From Halorussus limi (GTDB lineage: Archaea; Halobacteriota; Halobacteria; Halobacteriales; Haladaptataceae), in the NCBI RefSeq assembly GCF_023238205.1, contig NZ_CP096659.1, positions 2,993,626-3,057,625 on the forward strand: a stretch of DNA of 64,000 nucleotides, written 5' to 3'. Below, in pieces: positions 18,543-26,784 of this stretch. The position numbers were made by a program, and so were the translations under genes. Numbering within the stretch: the first letter of the stretch is position 1; every line of letters begins with the position of its first letter. The notes under the pieces were generated by a model, which ran no database searches, was not told the DNA's origin, and saw only the letters and a program-made list of their open reading frames with translations.

Positions 18543-19217
18543 CTAAAAGGCCTCGTCAATTTTTAGATCGTCACCATCAGCCATCGAGTCAGGCAACGCG
18601 TCACGATACTCTTTCACTGAGAATTTTCCGAGTGTCTCTAGCGAATCAACCAACTCGGCGATGTTCTCTGCACTAAGGTCTGGGTCCTGTTCACAGACGA
18701 GAGCGAATTTCCTCGGGGAGCTAAACCACTTGTAGTCTGAAGACGTTCGCGGATCAGGGAGGAGGATCCCGCGTGATTCGAGGAGGTTCTTGTACTTCTC
18801 TACTGTCCGCGGGTCGGTACGCCCTGCCTTGTGAACCGCCTGTTCGAAGTCTGACTCACTGACGTTGTCAGGCAGATGCTCTATCGTGCTCTTCACTCCC
18901 TGTCTCACCTGCGGCTCCAAGTCATCCAGGTTCGCAAGTCGATCTGTGTGTGAGTGTGTGCGGTCAGTTTGGGCGGGGGCGGCCTCGTTCCTCAGGAGAT
19001 GTAGGAGTTCGTCCTGCTGCTCTTCGATTCGTTCGAGTCGTTCGTCTAATCGTGCGAGGCGGTCCCGTTCCATGTACTCTTGCATCGCTCTCTCGACTAA
19101 ACGACCGAATTCTCCCCTGACCTGCCCTTTTACCTCGTGGGTGTACTCTCGGAACGCGTCTCGTACGTCCTCGTCTACTCGGGCATTCAGCGGAATACGA
19201 TTGCTCAACGAGAACAC
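18543..19217 (-). CDS. RHH/coiled-coil DNA-binding protein
   Basis: A 224-residue protein. Its N-terminus (RIPLNARVDEDVRDAFREY) has the strand-helix-helix pattern of a ribbon-helix-helix domain. A coiled coil follows at about 50-80 (DRLARLDERLERIEEQQDE). A C-terminal helical domain near 105-200 resembles a winged helix (SDFEQAVHKAGRTDPRTVEKY). This combination is common on haloarchaeal plasmids and viruses, in partition or copy-control proteins. A role in maintaining an element is an inference. The 560 bp beyond its start (19218-19781) hold no gene I can support. Confidence 0.65.
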   Translation of the reverse strand: MFSLSNRIPLNARVDEDVRDAFREYTHEVKGQVRGEFGRLVERAMQEYMERDRLARLDERLERIEEQQDELLHLLRNEAAPAQTDRTHSHTDRLANLDDLEPQVRQGVKSTIEHLPDNVSESDFEQAVHKAGRTDPRTVEKYKNLLESRGILLPDPRTSSDYKWFSSPRKFALVCEQDPDLSAENIAELVDSLETLGKFSVKEYRDALPDSMADGDDLKIDEAF

Positions 19218-19781
19218 CCCCCAGATCGGGAGACTAGTTCAGGTGCGATTACAGCACGATTACGTTCACATCTGATCAAGCGCGGATAGAGTACAGTACG
19301 ATTACGCAGTAGTGTTTGTTGTCTGCTATAGTGGTCGAGTTCTAGATGAATCTCAGCCGTCTTCAGGCCCGTACCTTGACGCCCTCTTTGGTTTTTGTCG
19401 CAACTTGTTTCTCTACACCTCCCGGCTATTGGATGGAGTCTCCCACACGCACACAGAGTGTTTTGTCCTCGTCTGAATTGAGAACAGTACTGTGTAGGTT
19501 GTATTCTCTCCGTCGGTTCTTCGTCAGTCATCGCCTTATCCCCGGCTAACCACCACCCCTTTAATGCAGTAAGGGTTCAGCGAAGAAACCGGCAAAATAT
19601 CCCTCTTTCTTTGCCAGAGTTGGGTGCTATAATGGGTTGATTCCCCGCAGATACCTACCGGGACCATCCCCAAATCACCGCGCTTGCTGTCGGTTTCAAA
19701 AGTTCCATCGAAGCGAGCAGAGATCAGAGAACGACTAAATGTAGTTTCCAAGGAATCCATCAACGAGTGAACTACCGTACC

Positions 19782-19898
19782 CTACTCGCTCATGGCTGAC
19801 GTCGTTCGCTCCTTGAGGGTAGGGCTTCCTGCTTCCACGACGCGCTTTGCAGACACAGGTGTATCCACAGAGAGTGCAGTCTCCGTCTCTATCGCCAC
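19782..19898 (-). pseudogene. TnpB (IS200/IS605 family) C-terminal remnant
   Basis: On the minus strand the frame ending at TAG 19782-19784 reads ETETALSVDTPVSAKRVVEA, then GSPTLKERTTSAMSE. This is the characteristic C-terminal tail of haloarchaeal TnpB/OrfB proteins. A TGA closes the frame just upstream. The RuvC and zinc-finger regions are gone. It is a relic of a transposon next to the HNH gene. Confidence 0.7.
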
Positions 19899-20004
19899 TC
19901 AGAAAGCCTATCACTATTGGCGATACCGGGCGACGAGACCGTTCAGTATACATCATCGGCACCAATCACTGTTATTACACAGCGGAAGCAACGACACTAC
20001 GGAC

Positions 20005-21048
20005 ATGCAGCACAGGTTCCGTGTCGGCGAACAATACCGAGACACCGGCAGTTATCGGAACTCTTCTGACCAGTTCCTCAGATGGATTCGCGGCCCGCTC
20101 GACAGCGGCATCAAAAACACCGGCGGAATCCGTGACCTCCGTGCGAATCGGTCTGAGACGCCTGCAGCGCTCGTACTCGTCTCGAACGACAGCGGTATCT
20201 CCCAACATGACGACCCGTGGGAAGACACACTCGCCGTCAACGCCGGCTACATCAGCTACTGGGGCGACGCGAAAGCCGACAATCCATACGACGACTCTAT
20301 CAAGAACCAGAAAATCAAGACCGCGTTCGACCGAGCCGCGGCTAGACGACGCGAAGACGTTCCACCAGTCCTCGTATTCCGGAAACCTGAATCCGGAGTC
20401 GTCGAATTCTGCGGATTGTGCGTACCAGACCACTTCGAGGTCCGCACCTACCAAGCCGACTCCGGGACACAAATCCCAAATTACCTGTTCCACTTCTCAA
20501 TCCTCAACACCCAGTCCATCCCCATCTCTTGGCTACACGACCGCGCCCGGATGAACGATGACGCCCGAGCGCCGGATGTCTGGAAGCGCTGGGTCGAAAC
20601 TGGCGACGTCGCCCAATGGCCGACCGGCGAGACGCTCGACCAGAGCGGGCGGGTCCGACGCTACGAAACCTCCGAAACCGCCGTGAGCGACGCCTTTCGA
20701 ACAGAGACGTTCGAACGGTACGGCCACGCCTGTACCATGACCGATATTCGAGAAGACGACCTCCTCGACCTGGCACATGTCCTCCCGCGAAGCCAGCATC
20801 CCGAACTCGCCGAACATCCGGAGAACGTCCTCGTGCTGAACTCACTCCATCACCGAGCGTTCGACGCTGCATTATTTACTATCGACAGCGATTACCGGAT
20901 TCGAACTAGTCCGTCCTTCGACCCTGCTCACCCGTTCCTCCGCCGAACAATCCTCGAACGAGCGGGCGAGCAGCTTTCATTCCCGTCCACTATTCAAGTC
21001 CGGCCGTCGTTTCTTGAAGAACTCAATACCGGCCTATCTTGGTTATAG
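20005..21048 (+). CDS. HNH endonuclease with modified-base-reader-like N-terminus
   Basis: A 347-residue protein. The C-terminal part has an HNH-type core: YGHACTMTDI, then LDLAHVLPRSQHPELAEHPENVLVLNSLHHRAFD (shown here as motifs at about 235-285). The N-terminal half contains SGIKNTGGIRDL and GYISYWGDAKADNP, a pattern I associate with the SRA-like domain of methylation-dependent enzymes such as AspBHI. This suggests a type IV-like nuclease that cuts modified DNA. Start is set at ATG 20005, because upstream codons overlap the TnpB relic. No methylase is adjacent. Domain calls are from pattern memory. Confidence 0.75.
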   Translation: MQHRFRVGEQYRDTGSYRNSSDQFLRWIRGPLDSGIKNTGGIRDLRANRSETPAALVLVSNDSGISQHDDPWEDTLAVNAGYISYWGDAKADNPYDDSIKNQKIKTAFDRAAARRREDVPPVLVFRKPESGVVEFCGLCVPDHFEVRTYQADSGTQIPNYLFHFSILNTQSIPISWLHDRARMNDDARAPDVWKRWVETGDVAQWPTGETLDQSGRVRRYETSETAVSDAFRTETFERYGHACTMTDIREDDLLDLAHVLPRSQHPELAEHPENVLVLNSLHHRAFDAALFTIDSDYRIRTSPSFDPAHPFLRRTILERAGEQLSFPSTIQVRPSFLEELNTGLSWL

Positions 21049-21214
21049 CACGCCAAGCTTCTCTATTGAATCGATGACCGAAACTCAGCAGAGACGTAGG
21101 TAGCTCATCTCCTCCTGTAAATAGTGAAGTAGTCCTTAGGTAGGAATGGGGTCTAACTGAGTGACAATAACCGGAGTTCTATTTCCAACGATGAAAGACA
21201 GTGAAGCGGGCGAT

Positions 21215-22021
21215 TCAATGGACTTTGTTAAAAGTAACAGTCTCACTGTCGAGGTCTGGTTCTGCAGCCCATCCGAGTTCTGCCCAGCCTTCGGCATGAG
21301 CGTGGCCAGTAGGATTCCACCAAACGGCGTATTTACGAGCAGATGCAGGTAATGGAACACCCAGGATCTCCTCTATCTCTTCAAATGAGAGGTGGAGAGT
21401 GTTCACATCAGCCTTCTTAAGGTGATCATAGAGCGGTGCGTACTTACTACTCGTCAATTGGTGCTGATTTGTGGATTCGTTAAAAATAGACTCTCGGTCT
21501 TTTGCAGGGCCATCAGCTTGCGCGATTTGCTGTGGACTATCAGTCACGGTGGTTGGAGATTCGAAATTCCAGGATGGATCGCACTCTTCGATTAACGCCG
21601 CTTCCCGTTGTTTCCTGTCCTCGGCCTCCATTGCCCAGAGTGCGACCTGCCCTTCGTTGCGGATGACTTCGAGAATGGCGTTATTGATTCGACAGTTGGT
21701 CTGCTGTCCACCCTCAAAACAGTTCTTGGGAGAAATGTTGGAGTATCCGTATTGAATTCGACTATGTATATCCACAGCCTCTCCGACATACACTATCTGA
21801 TGGTTTGCGGTGAAGATATAAACACCTGATCTCTCTTGGAAGCTGGAGGTGTCAACGTGGAATTTACAAAACGGTCCCCAACCGTACTGATGGACAGACG
21901 TTTCGTCTGATTTTTCGTAGCGTTGTTGAGGCATTTTGAGATCGATCTGCCCTGCCTCATTCCGTTCTACTGTGACGGTGTCTACAAACTCGAACTTCTG
22001 AGTGAGATCAGAGATATCCAT
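21215..22021 (-). CDS. GIY-YIG nuclease-domain protein with DUF7662-like tail
   Basis: A 268-residue protein. A GIY-YIG-type domain spans about residues 60-150: SGVYIFTANHQIVYVGEA supplies the two strand motifs, followed by DIHSRIQYGY and a later glutamate in the REAALIEECDPSWN helix. The C-terminal 85 residues (YAPLYDHLKKADVNTLHLSF, then GVPLPASARKYAVWW) match the DUF7662 pattern, a DNA-binding-like module often attached to restriction proteins. It is likely a sequence- or structure-specific endonuclease in defence. It lies in a run of nuclease genes. Base composition is lower in GC than the flanking housekeeping DNA. Confidence 0.75.
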   Translation of the reverse strand: MDISDLTQKFEFVDTVTVERNEAGQIDLKMPQQRYEKSDETSVHQYGWGPFCKFHVDTSSFQERSGVYIFTANHQIVYVGEAVDIHSRIQYGYSNISPKNCFEGGQQTNCRINNAILEVIRNEGQVALWAMEAEDRKQREAALIEECDPSWNFESPTTVTDSPQQIAQADGPAKDRESIFNESTNQHQLTSSKYAPLYDHLKKADVNTLHLSFEEIEEILGVPLPASARKYAVWWNPTGHAHAEGWAELGWAAEPDLDSETVTFNKVH

Positions 22022-22086
22022 AATTTGGATTCAAAGCCATTTGGTATAATAATCGGGTCAGTGAGTCCATTGACAGCTGCTTCCAT

Positions 22087-23328
22087 TTACTCGCCGGCAA
22101 TGACCTTGTTATGGTACGTGAGATGGTCGTCGCTGATTTGGTGTGGGTCTGCGATATTCAATACAGTTCCATCAACGGCCTCTTCGTAGGTGTGGGTGAC
22201 GCGGTACGTCTCTGGGTCAACGGTGAGTCGGCCGTAGTCGAAATCGGCGTGGTGGTTCGGACAGAGAACGAGAATATTCTCCGGCTCATCGGGTCCATCG
22301 TGCGGGCGACCGAGCGGACGGATATGGTGTGCCTCAGCGTACGGATTCCCATCCGGACCACGCCGAGAGACGCTACAGACCTGGCATGTATGATTGTACA
22401 TACGCTTCATATCGTGGGCGAGGTCAGTATTGCGCACCACGCGACTACGCGTCGTCTCGACACGATCCGGGTCAGGGGCTATCAAGTCCAGTGCCGGTTC
22501 CTTACGATCCGCACGCCCGTCGCGGTCCAACTGAACTATCTCTTCCGGACTGAACTTGCTCAATCCGTCGTCGGCGTCCACTCCCGACTCCAACAGATCT
22601 TGGACTGCATCAACATCGGTTACTAAGGCATCTACAGGCGGGTGCGAGCATCTGAACGTAATATGGCGCTCAATTGTCGTCCGCGAACAGTCGTACTCCT
22701 CAGCAATGTCGCTAAAGTCGACATCAGGACTGGACCGATACGTTTCCCGGATTGCCTGACAATCTGAGTTCGAGATATCCCGACGCCGATCATTCGGCTC
22801 ACGGGGAGGTTCGTCAACCTCGTGCGCACACTCACCGTTCACGTGAGCAAGAACCACTTGATACTCGTGGTCAACGGTGTCCGCATAGGCCATCACGCTC
22901 GCTGCATCGTGAACGCCACGGCGGAGTTGGGCACATTCCTCCGCTGTAACATGGTCTCGTTGGAGAATCTCCTGCTTCGCAACTGTCGGGGACTCGACGG
23001 CAACCTCGTGCGAACAATTTCCAGTAAGATGCCGGACAAGCGTCTGCCAGCGACGACCCGTTGACGCCCGTAGGGCCTCAATCGCCTCCCCAGCGGCATA
23101 TCGATCTCTAATGTCACGACATTCAGGAGCGGTCACGTTGTGAGTCCGGCCACGTGAAATCGGGGTTTCGTCACAATCGTGAGAACACTCGCCAATCAAG
23201 TGGTCGTAGACGTCTCTCCGAGGATGATCGCTCTCGACCGCGAGTTCATACGGTGACTTGCCGTTGCGGTATGATACCCGCCACTCCTGGCACTGCCGTT
23301 CTGAAATTGTCTCGTCTTCAACTCTCAT
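22087..23328 (-). CDS. HNH endonuclease with four zinc/HTH repeats
   Basis: A 413-residue protein. Residues 1-235 contain four tandem HTH-like repeats of about 58 residues, each with the same metal-ligand layout: C13/H43/C48/H50, C70/H100/C105/H107, C132/H162/C167/H169 and C190/H222/C227/H229. The C-terminus is an HNH nuclease with CQVC, AEAHHIRPLG and LVLCPNHHADFDYG. I place the start at ATG 23328, which overlaps the end of the TFIIB-like gene by 11 nt. The longer frame is less likely. The repeats probably read DNA sequence, like a multi-finger array, and direct the nuclease. Co-transcribed with the TFIIB paralogue. Confidence 0.85.
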   Translation of the reverse strand: MRVEDETISERQCQEWRVSYRNGKSPYELAVESDHPRRDVYDHLIGECSHDCDETPISRGRTHNVTAPECRDIRDRYAAGEAIEALRASTGRRWQTLVRHLTGNCSHEVAVESPTVAKQEILQRDHVTAEECAQLRRGVHDAASVMAYADTVDHEYQVVLAHVNGECAHEVDEPPREPNDRRRDISNSDCQAIRETYRSSPDVDFSDIAEEYDCSRTTIERHITFRCSHPPVDALVTDVDAVQDLLESGVDADDGLSKFSPEEIVQLDRDGRADRKEPALDLIAPDPDRVETTRSRVVRNTDLAHDMKRMYNHTCQVCSVSRRGPDGNPYAEAHHIRPLGRPHDGPDEPENILVLCPNHHADFDYGRLTVDPETYRVTHTYEEAVDGTVLNIADPHQISDDHLTYHNKVIAGE

Positions 23329-24190
23329 AGTCGAACCTCTCGTTGTACTTCGCAATTGTCTGAGTTCCAACACCGAGCGCGGAGCTAATATCGCTGGCAG
23401 TCAGGTGCACCCCGTTCGCCTGGGCGACGCTCAAGTATGCACCTCCAGTGACCCCAGCACGACTGGCACTGTCTCCGACGTCCGCATCAGTCGCAATGTC
23501 ACGGGCATCGTCAGCATACACAGCCGGATGTTCGGAGAAGGCTGTCTGGAGCGTCGCAATTGCCTCATCAATTGTCTGGGGTGGAAGTACATCTACTGGG
23601 ACATCGTCCGCCAGTTTCAGGAACGTTTTGTAGTTCTTGCGGATGGAGACCGGAGTTTTGTTTACGAAGTCTGCGACATCCCGCTGGCGAATTTCGAGCC
23701 CGTGTTTCTGCGCGACGGCATAGAGGATCGCACCGGCGACCGTCGTCGGGGCAAATCCACTATGGAGATTACGTTCTTTCCCGCGTTCAAGCAGATCGAA
23801 ACACTCCGCTGCCTGGTCTTCCGTGAAGCCGAACTCATCAATCCCGTCATCCAAGTAGGTGTCAGGTTCGACTGGGGTCGGCTGAATATCCAACTCTGAC
23901 ATCAGCCTCGCACTCAAGTGTTGAATGTTCTTCTGGGACTTCCGAGCATGATCGGCAATGTCCGGCAGCGAAATTGGTTCCTCCTGACGGGTACACGCGA
24001 GGTAGAAACAGGCACCCGCAACGCTATCGATGGAATCATACTCGTATCCCGACCGGAGGACATCTCCACATAACCGAATTCCATCGACCATCGTGTCCTC
24101 TGCCGCGTCGAGCGTCTCACCCATCCGCTCAATCTCGGTCCCCACATAGAGCAGAACCGAGCGACGGGAGTACCGCGCTTGCATCATCAT
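23318..24190 (-). CDS. TFIIB (TFB) paralogue without zinc ribbon
   Basis: A 290-residue protein consisting of two cyclin-like repeats of archaeal TFB. The first has SIDSVAGACFYLACTRQEE and the second APTTVAGAILYAVAQKHG, each followed by the typical SLPDIADHA or RQRDVADFV helix. A third helical segment near 265-285 (TASDISSALGVGTQTIAKY) is the recognition HTH. The N-terminal zinc ribbon and B-reader that contact RNA polymerase are missing. It could bind TBP/BRE promoter DNA but not recruit polymerase normally. It overlaps the HNH gene downstream, suggesting a joint role such as targeting or repression. Confidence 0.85.
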   Translation of the reverse strand: MMMQARYSRRSVLLYVGTEIERMGETLDAAEDTMVDGIRLCGDVLRSGYEYDSIDSVAGACFYLACTRQEEPISLPDIADHARKSQKNIQHLSARLMSELDIQPTPVEPDTYLDDGIDEFGFTEDQAAECFDLLERGKERNLHSGFAPTTVAGAILYAVAQKHGLEIRQRDVADFVNKTPVSIRKNYKTFLKLADDVPVDVLPPQTIDEAIATLQTAFSEHPAVYADDARDIATDADVGDSASRAGVTGGAYLSVAQANGVHLTASDISSALGVGTQTIAKYNERFDYES

Positions 24191-24242
24191 TAAGATGACT
24201 TATTTCTCTTATTTACCTTTCGTTACTAGCAATTAGATTCCA

Positions 24243-24425
24243 TCATCGCCATATTTTACTGTAAATGAGGTGTGGTGGCCGAACCACGATGTACCAGTTC
24301 GGTTTGCCTGCCCTATTAACGAGATTCTGATCCTGAATCACCCAGATCTCGTGGCGAGTCTCGTACACCCAGTACCGCACCTCGTCAAATTCCGGTGGAA
24401 AGCTAACACCTGCATCACGCCATCT
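24243..24425 (-). other. start-less open frame, possible gene fragment
   Basis: On the minus strand a 61-codon frame without an ATG reads FPPEFDEVRYWVYETRHE and then NRAGKPNWYIVVRPP before TGA. Its composition is protein-like. It begins just inside the end of the ADP-ribosylglycohydrolase gene. It may be the eroded tail of a lost gene. I do not recognise the family. Confidence 0.25.
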
Positions 24426-25323
24426 TCAAGAGACTATCCGCAAGCGATTCGAGTTCATCGGTTTCGTCGATCATGGAAAGCCATTGGCGGGGGAGCCCCG
24501 ACGCACCGAATCGCGCCCCGGCAATGGCTCCCGTGATCGCGCCGATGGTATCAGTATCACCGCCACGGTTGACGGCAGTGACAATCGCCTCCTCGGCACT
24601 CTTGGACGCTAACCCGTCGTGGAGAGCCGTTTGAATCGAATGGACAACATAGCCAGACGTCTCTAGTGTACCAGGGGAAGTAGCACGGGTGAGAGGACTA
24701 AGCGCAGCGGTGAGCTCGTTTGGTGCACTTGCATCGACATAGTCAAGGGCGTCCTGCAGTGGTGCGTTAGCATCGTCAAGGATGCCCGCGAGTGTGAGAT
24801 TTAGAATGGCGCAGCCATAGGTACACCGCGGGTCAGCGTGCGTAATCTGCGAGGACTGCCGACTCACTTCGACGAGTCGATCCCAGTCAGTGGCATACGG
24901 GATGGCGAGCGGCGGGCACCGCATCACACTCCCGTTCCCAGCATTCTGGCCTTCAGGGCTGTTCTCCCAGACCTGCTGGCCCGCCTCGTCCCACTCGTCG
25001 CCGCGCTTGAGGCGGCTGAGCGCTCGTCTCGTCATCCCTCCGATGTCGAACGGGCCGCTGTCGTACCACGCGACGAACCTATCGGCAATGTCCGCCGGGT
25101 CGAACGCTTGGTGTTCGACGAGGCTTCGAGCGATGCACAGCGCCTGCTCGGTGTCGTCTGTAATCGTTCCAGCAGGCTGGTTCCACGTGCCGTGCCCGAC
25201 CATCTCGTCAAGCCGCCCGTGCTCAGCACTGATCTCCGACGCAGACGCGAACTCGACTGGCCGGCCAAGCGCATCCCCGCACGCTAACCCAAGGAGGATC
25301 CCACGCGCTCGATCTGAACTCAT
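24415..25323 (-). CDS. ADP-ribosylglycohydrolase family protein
   Basis: A 302-residue ARH/DraG-type hydrolase. The two-metal active-site signatures are present: GLACGDALGRPVEF near residue 11, TDDTEQALCIA near 56 and NRGGDTDTIGAITGAIAGA near 250. The family removes ADP-ribose from proteins or nucleic acids, or hydrolyses related metabolites. Length is normal. Neighbours give no substrate hint, although ADP-ribosylation also features in toxin-antitoxin and phage defence. Start ATG 25323. Confidence 0.92.
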   Translation of the reverse strand: MSSDRARGILLGLACGDALGRPVEFASASEISAEHGRLDEMVGHGTWNQPAGTITDDTEQALCIARSLVEHQAFDPADIADRFVAWYDSGPFDIGGMTRRALSRLKRGDEWDEAGQQVWENSPEGQNAGNGSVMRCPPLAIPYATDWDRLVEVSRQSSQITHADPRCTYGCAILNLTLAGILDDANAPLQDALDYVDASAPNELTAALSPLTRATSPGTLETSGYVVHSIQTALHDGLASKSAEEAIVTAVNRGGDTDTIGAITGAIAGARFGASGLPRQWLSMIDETDELESLADSLLKMA

Positions 25324-25366
25324 ACGTGACCCAACGAAGACCCATGAGAAAAATGTAGGGTAGCAG

Positions 25367-25636
25367 TCACTCGTCAGGCTTCGTTCCCGTACGGAGATTC
25401 TCCCGATACTTCGCCCACGACTGGTACATTTCCACCCGTTCTTCTTCCGTCATCGTGTCGTGCTCGTCCTCGTCGTAGAACGGGAGTTCGTCCTTCTCGG
25501 GCATCTCTATGAGCCTTCCGAGCGGGTAGAGTTGCTCGTAATAGTGCTCCAACACCCAGTCTTCGCCATGCTCGTCAACGGCTTGCTGAATGTACGCGGC
25601 AGCCCCTGGATAGTCGTCTTCCAACATACCGGTCAT
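25367..25636 (-). CDS. small acidic hypothetical protein (89 aa)
   Basis: An 89-residue, strongly acidic protein (YPGAAAYIQQAVDEHGEDWV, then EQLYPLGRLIEMPEKDEL). Only this C-terminal part of a long frame is believable, and the ATG at 25636 starts it. The upstream part is the serine-rich shadow of the next gene. Helical, no motif known. It follows the gene at 25677-26045 by 40 bp and may be co-transcribed with it. Confidence 0.6.
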   Translation of the reverse strand: MTGMLEDDYPGAAAYIQQAVDEHGEDWVLEHYYEQLYPLGRLIEMPEKDELPFYDEDEHDTMTEEERVEMYQSWAKYRENLRTGTKPDE

Positions 25637-25676
25637 TGTGTATGCTCGATGACCCTGTGTCTCTACGTACTGGCAG

Positions 25677-26045
25677 TTAGGCGTCCGTGAATTCGGTGAG
25701 CGAGTGGTTCGAGCTGTTACTGTTCCACTTTCCGATTTGGATGAATTCGAACGTATCGAGGGGAGTCTCAAGCGCGGCGTCGATCTGTGTCTGAACCCCG
25801 GTGGGGAGACTGTCGACAGGGATCGCGGTGAGTGCGTGCTGGGTGAGGAAGTAGCTGGTTGCGAGGCTCGTCGGGGCGACGACGATGACGCTTGATCCAT
25901 CGACATCGTCGAGCGCGAGTTGGGCATCTCGGTACTGGAGCACTGTCGTGTCAAGCTCGTCGACAGGGAAGAGACAGACAGCATCCCCGTAGTCGATACT
26001 GGGTCCTGCCGATTTGAAATGCCCTTTGAGCATAATTATTCTCAT
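25677..26045 (-). CDS. hypothetical protein (122 aa)
   Basis: A 122-residue protein starting at ATG 26045 (a GTG five codons upstream is possible). It has an alternating strand-helix pattern (GDAVCLFPVDELDTTVLQY, then DGSSVIVVAPTSLATSYFL) and an STAS/MTH538-like feel, but I cannot assign a family. Its start is bordered by nested inverted repeats at 26054-26122, which may control it. The 89-residue protein follows on the same strand. Confidence 0.6.
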   Translation of the reverse strand: MRIIMLKGHFKSAGPSIDYGDAVCLFPVDELDTTVLQYRDAQLALDDVDGSSVIVVAPTSLATSYFLTQHALTAIPVDSLPTGVQTQIDAALETPLDTFEFIQIGKWNSNSSNHSLTEFTDA

Positions 26046-26053
26046 ATCTATTC

Positions 26054-26122
26054 CCACCACTCATTAATTTTGCGGTGGATAGATACCGCAATCCGTTTTG
26101 TTAAAAATCCCATGAGTGGTGG
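26054..26122. promoter_or_regulatory. nested inverted repeats upstream of the gene at 25677-26045
   Basis: An 11-bp perfect inverted repeat, CCACCACTCAT (26054-26064) and ATGAGTGGTGG (26112-26122), encloses a 7-bp one, TTGCGGT (26070-26076) and ACCGCAA (26085-26091). It begins 9 bp upstream of the start codon at 26045. An operator or a folded leader is likely. A terminator is less likely given the position. Confidence 0.5.
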
Positions 26123-26255
26123 CTTCTGGGAGTAGTACTTAATACATCGAATATTACGCAGCAACACGTAGTTCAACCGGGCTAATGAATGATCGATACA
26201 GGATGTCTTCATAACTCCGCTTGGGAACTTCACTAATCAGATCGGTTGATGATTC

Positions 26256-26576
26256 CTATGCGAGTGGGTTCGCATCGTCACCGAATCCAGTCCCGTATGT
26301 CTCAACGACTTCTGTAACAGTAACCTCATACGCATCGTACCACTCCGTCCACCGCTGTTTCGCGCGTTTGTGGTCTGCATCTACTCCAAACGACTCAATC
26401 GCGTCCAACGACTCCCAGTAGTAGACGACAAGAACCTCCTCACTATTCGGTGCATGCCACGTCTGTTTGCCCAGATATCCCTCCGTGTCCTCGGCAGCCG
26501 CTTGTATCGCGTCATTCAACTCGTAAAACTCCGCATCATACTCTCCAGGAGCGAGGCGGAACGTTACCAAATACAT
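26256..26576 (-). CDS. ABM-domain (antibiotic biosynthesis monooxygenase-like) protein
   Basis: A 106-residue protein with a ferredoxin-like dimeric alpha/beta-barrel pattern: MYLVTFRLAPGEYDAEFYEL, then EGYLGKQTWHAPNSEEVLVV and YYWESLDAIESFG. This is the ABM fold used by small monooxygenases and stress proteins. Start ATG 26576 places strand 1 at the N-terminus. The longer frame adds non-conserved residues. The actual reaction is unknown, and many family members are enzymatically uncharacterised. It stands alone. Confidence 0.75.
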   Translation of the reverse strand: MYLVTFRLAPGEYDAEFYELNDAIQAAAEDTEGYLGKQTWHAPNSEEVLVVYYWESLDAIESFGVDADHKRAKQRWTEWYDAYEVTVTEVVETYGTGFGDDANPLA

Positions 26577-26784
26577 CGTGATAGTCCCTCGTCCATACGA
26601 ACAAAATGCTTCCCCTCGGAGCATCAAACGGATAGCAACCAACGCCTTGCTCATCCACGCCCAAGTCGGGGTTGGGATTCCTGCCACCTTCGCCGGGAAC
26701 TCCACACCTATCCTCCGCCACTGAGAACAGGCCTACAAACACTCCGCCAAATCGGGTCCGAGTGAGTCTTGTGGTGAGTATCCG

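Noticed and set aside
19782-20004. N-terminal extension of the HNH protein by about 70 residues
   Set aside because: The extension runs through the TnpB remnant on the other strand and has no conserved look. ATG 20005 begins the credible domain.
25637-25984. Serine-rich N-terminal 116 residues of the frame ending at 25367
   Set aside because: This part is an out-of-frame shadow of the 122-aa protein gene. Only the acidic C-terminal 89 residues are kept.
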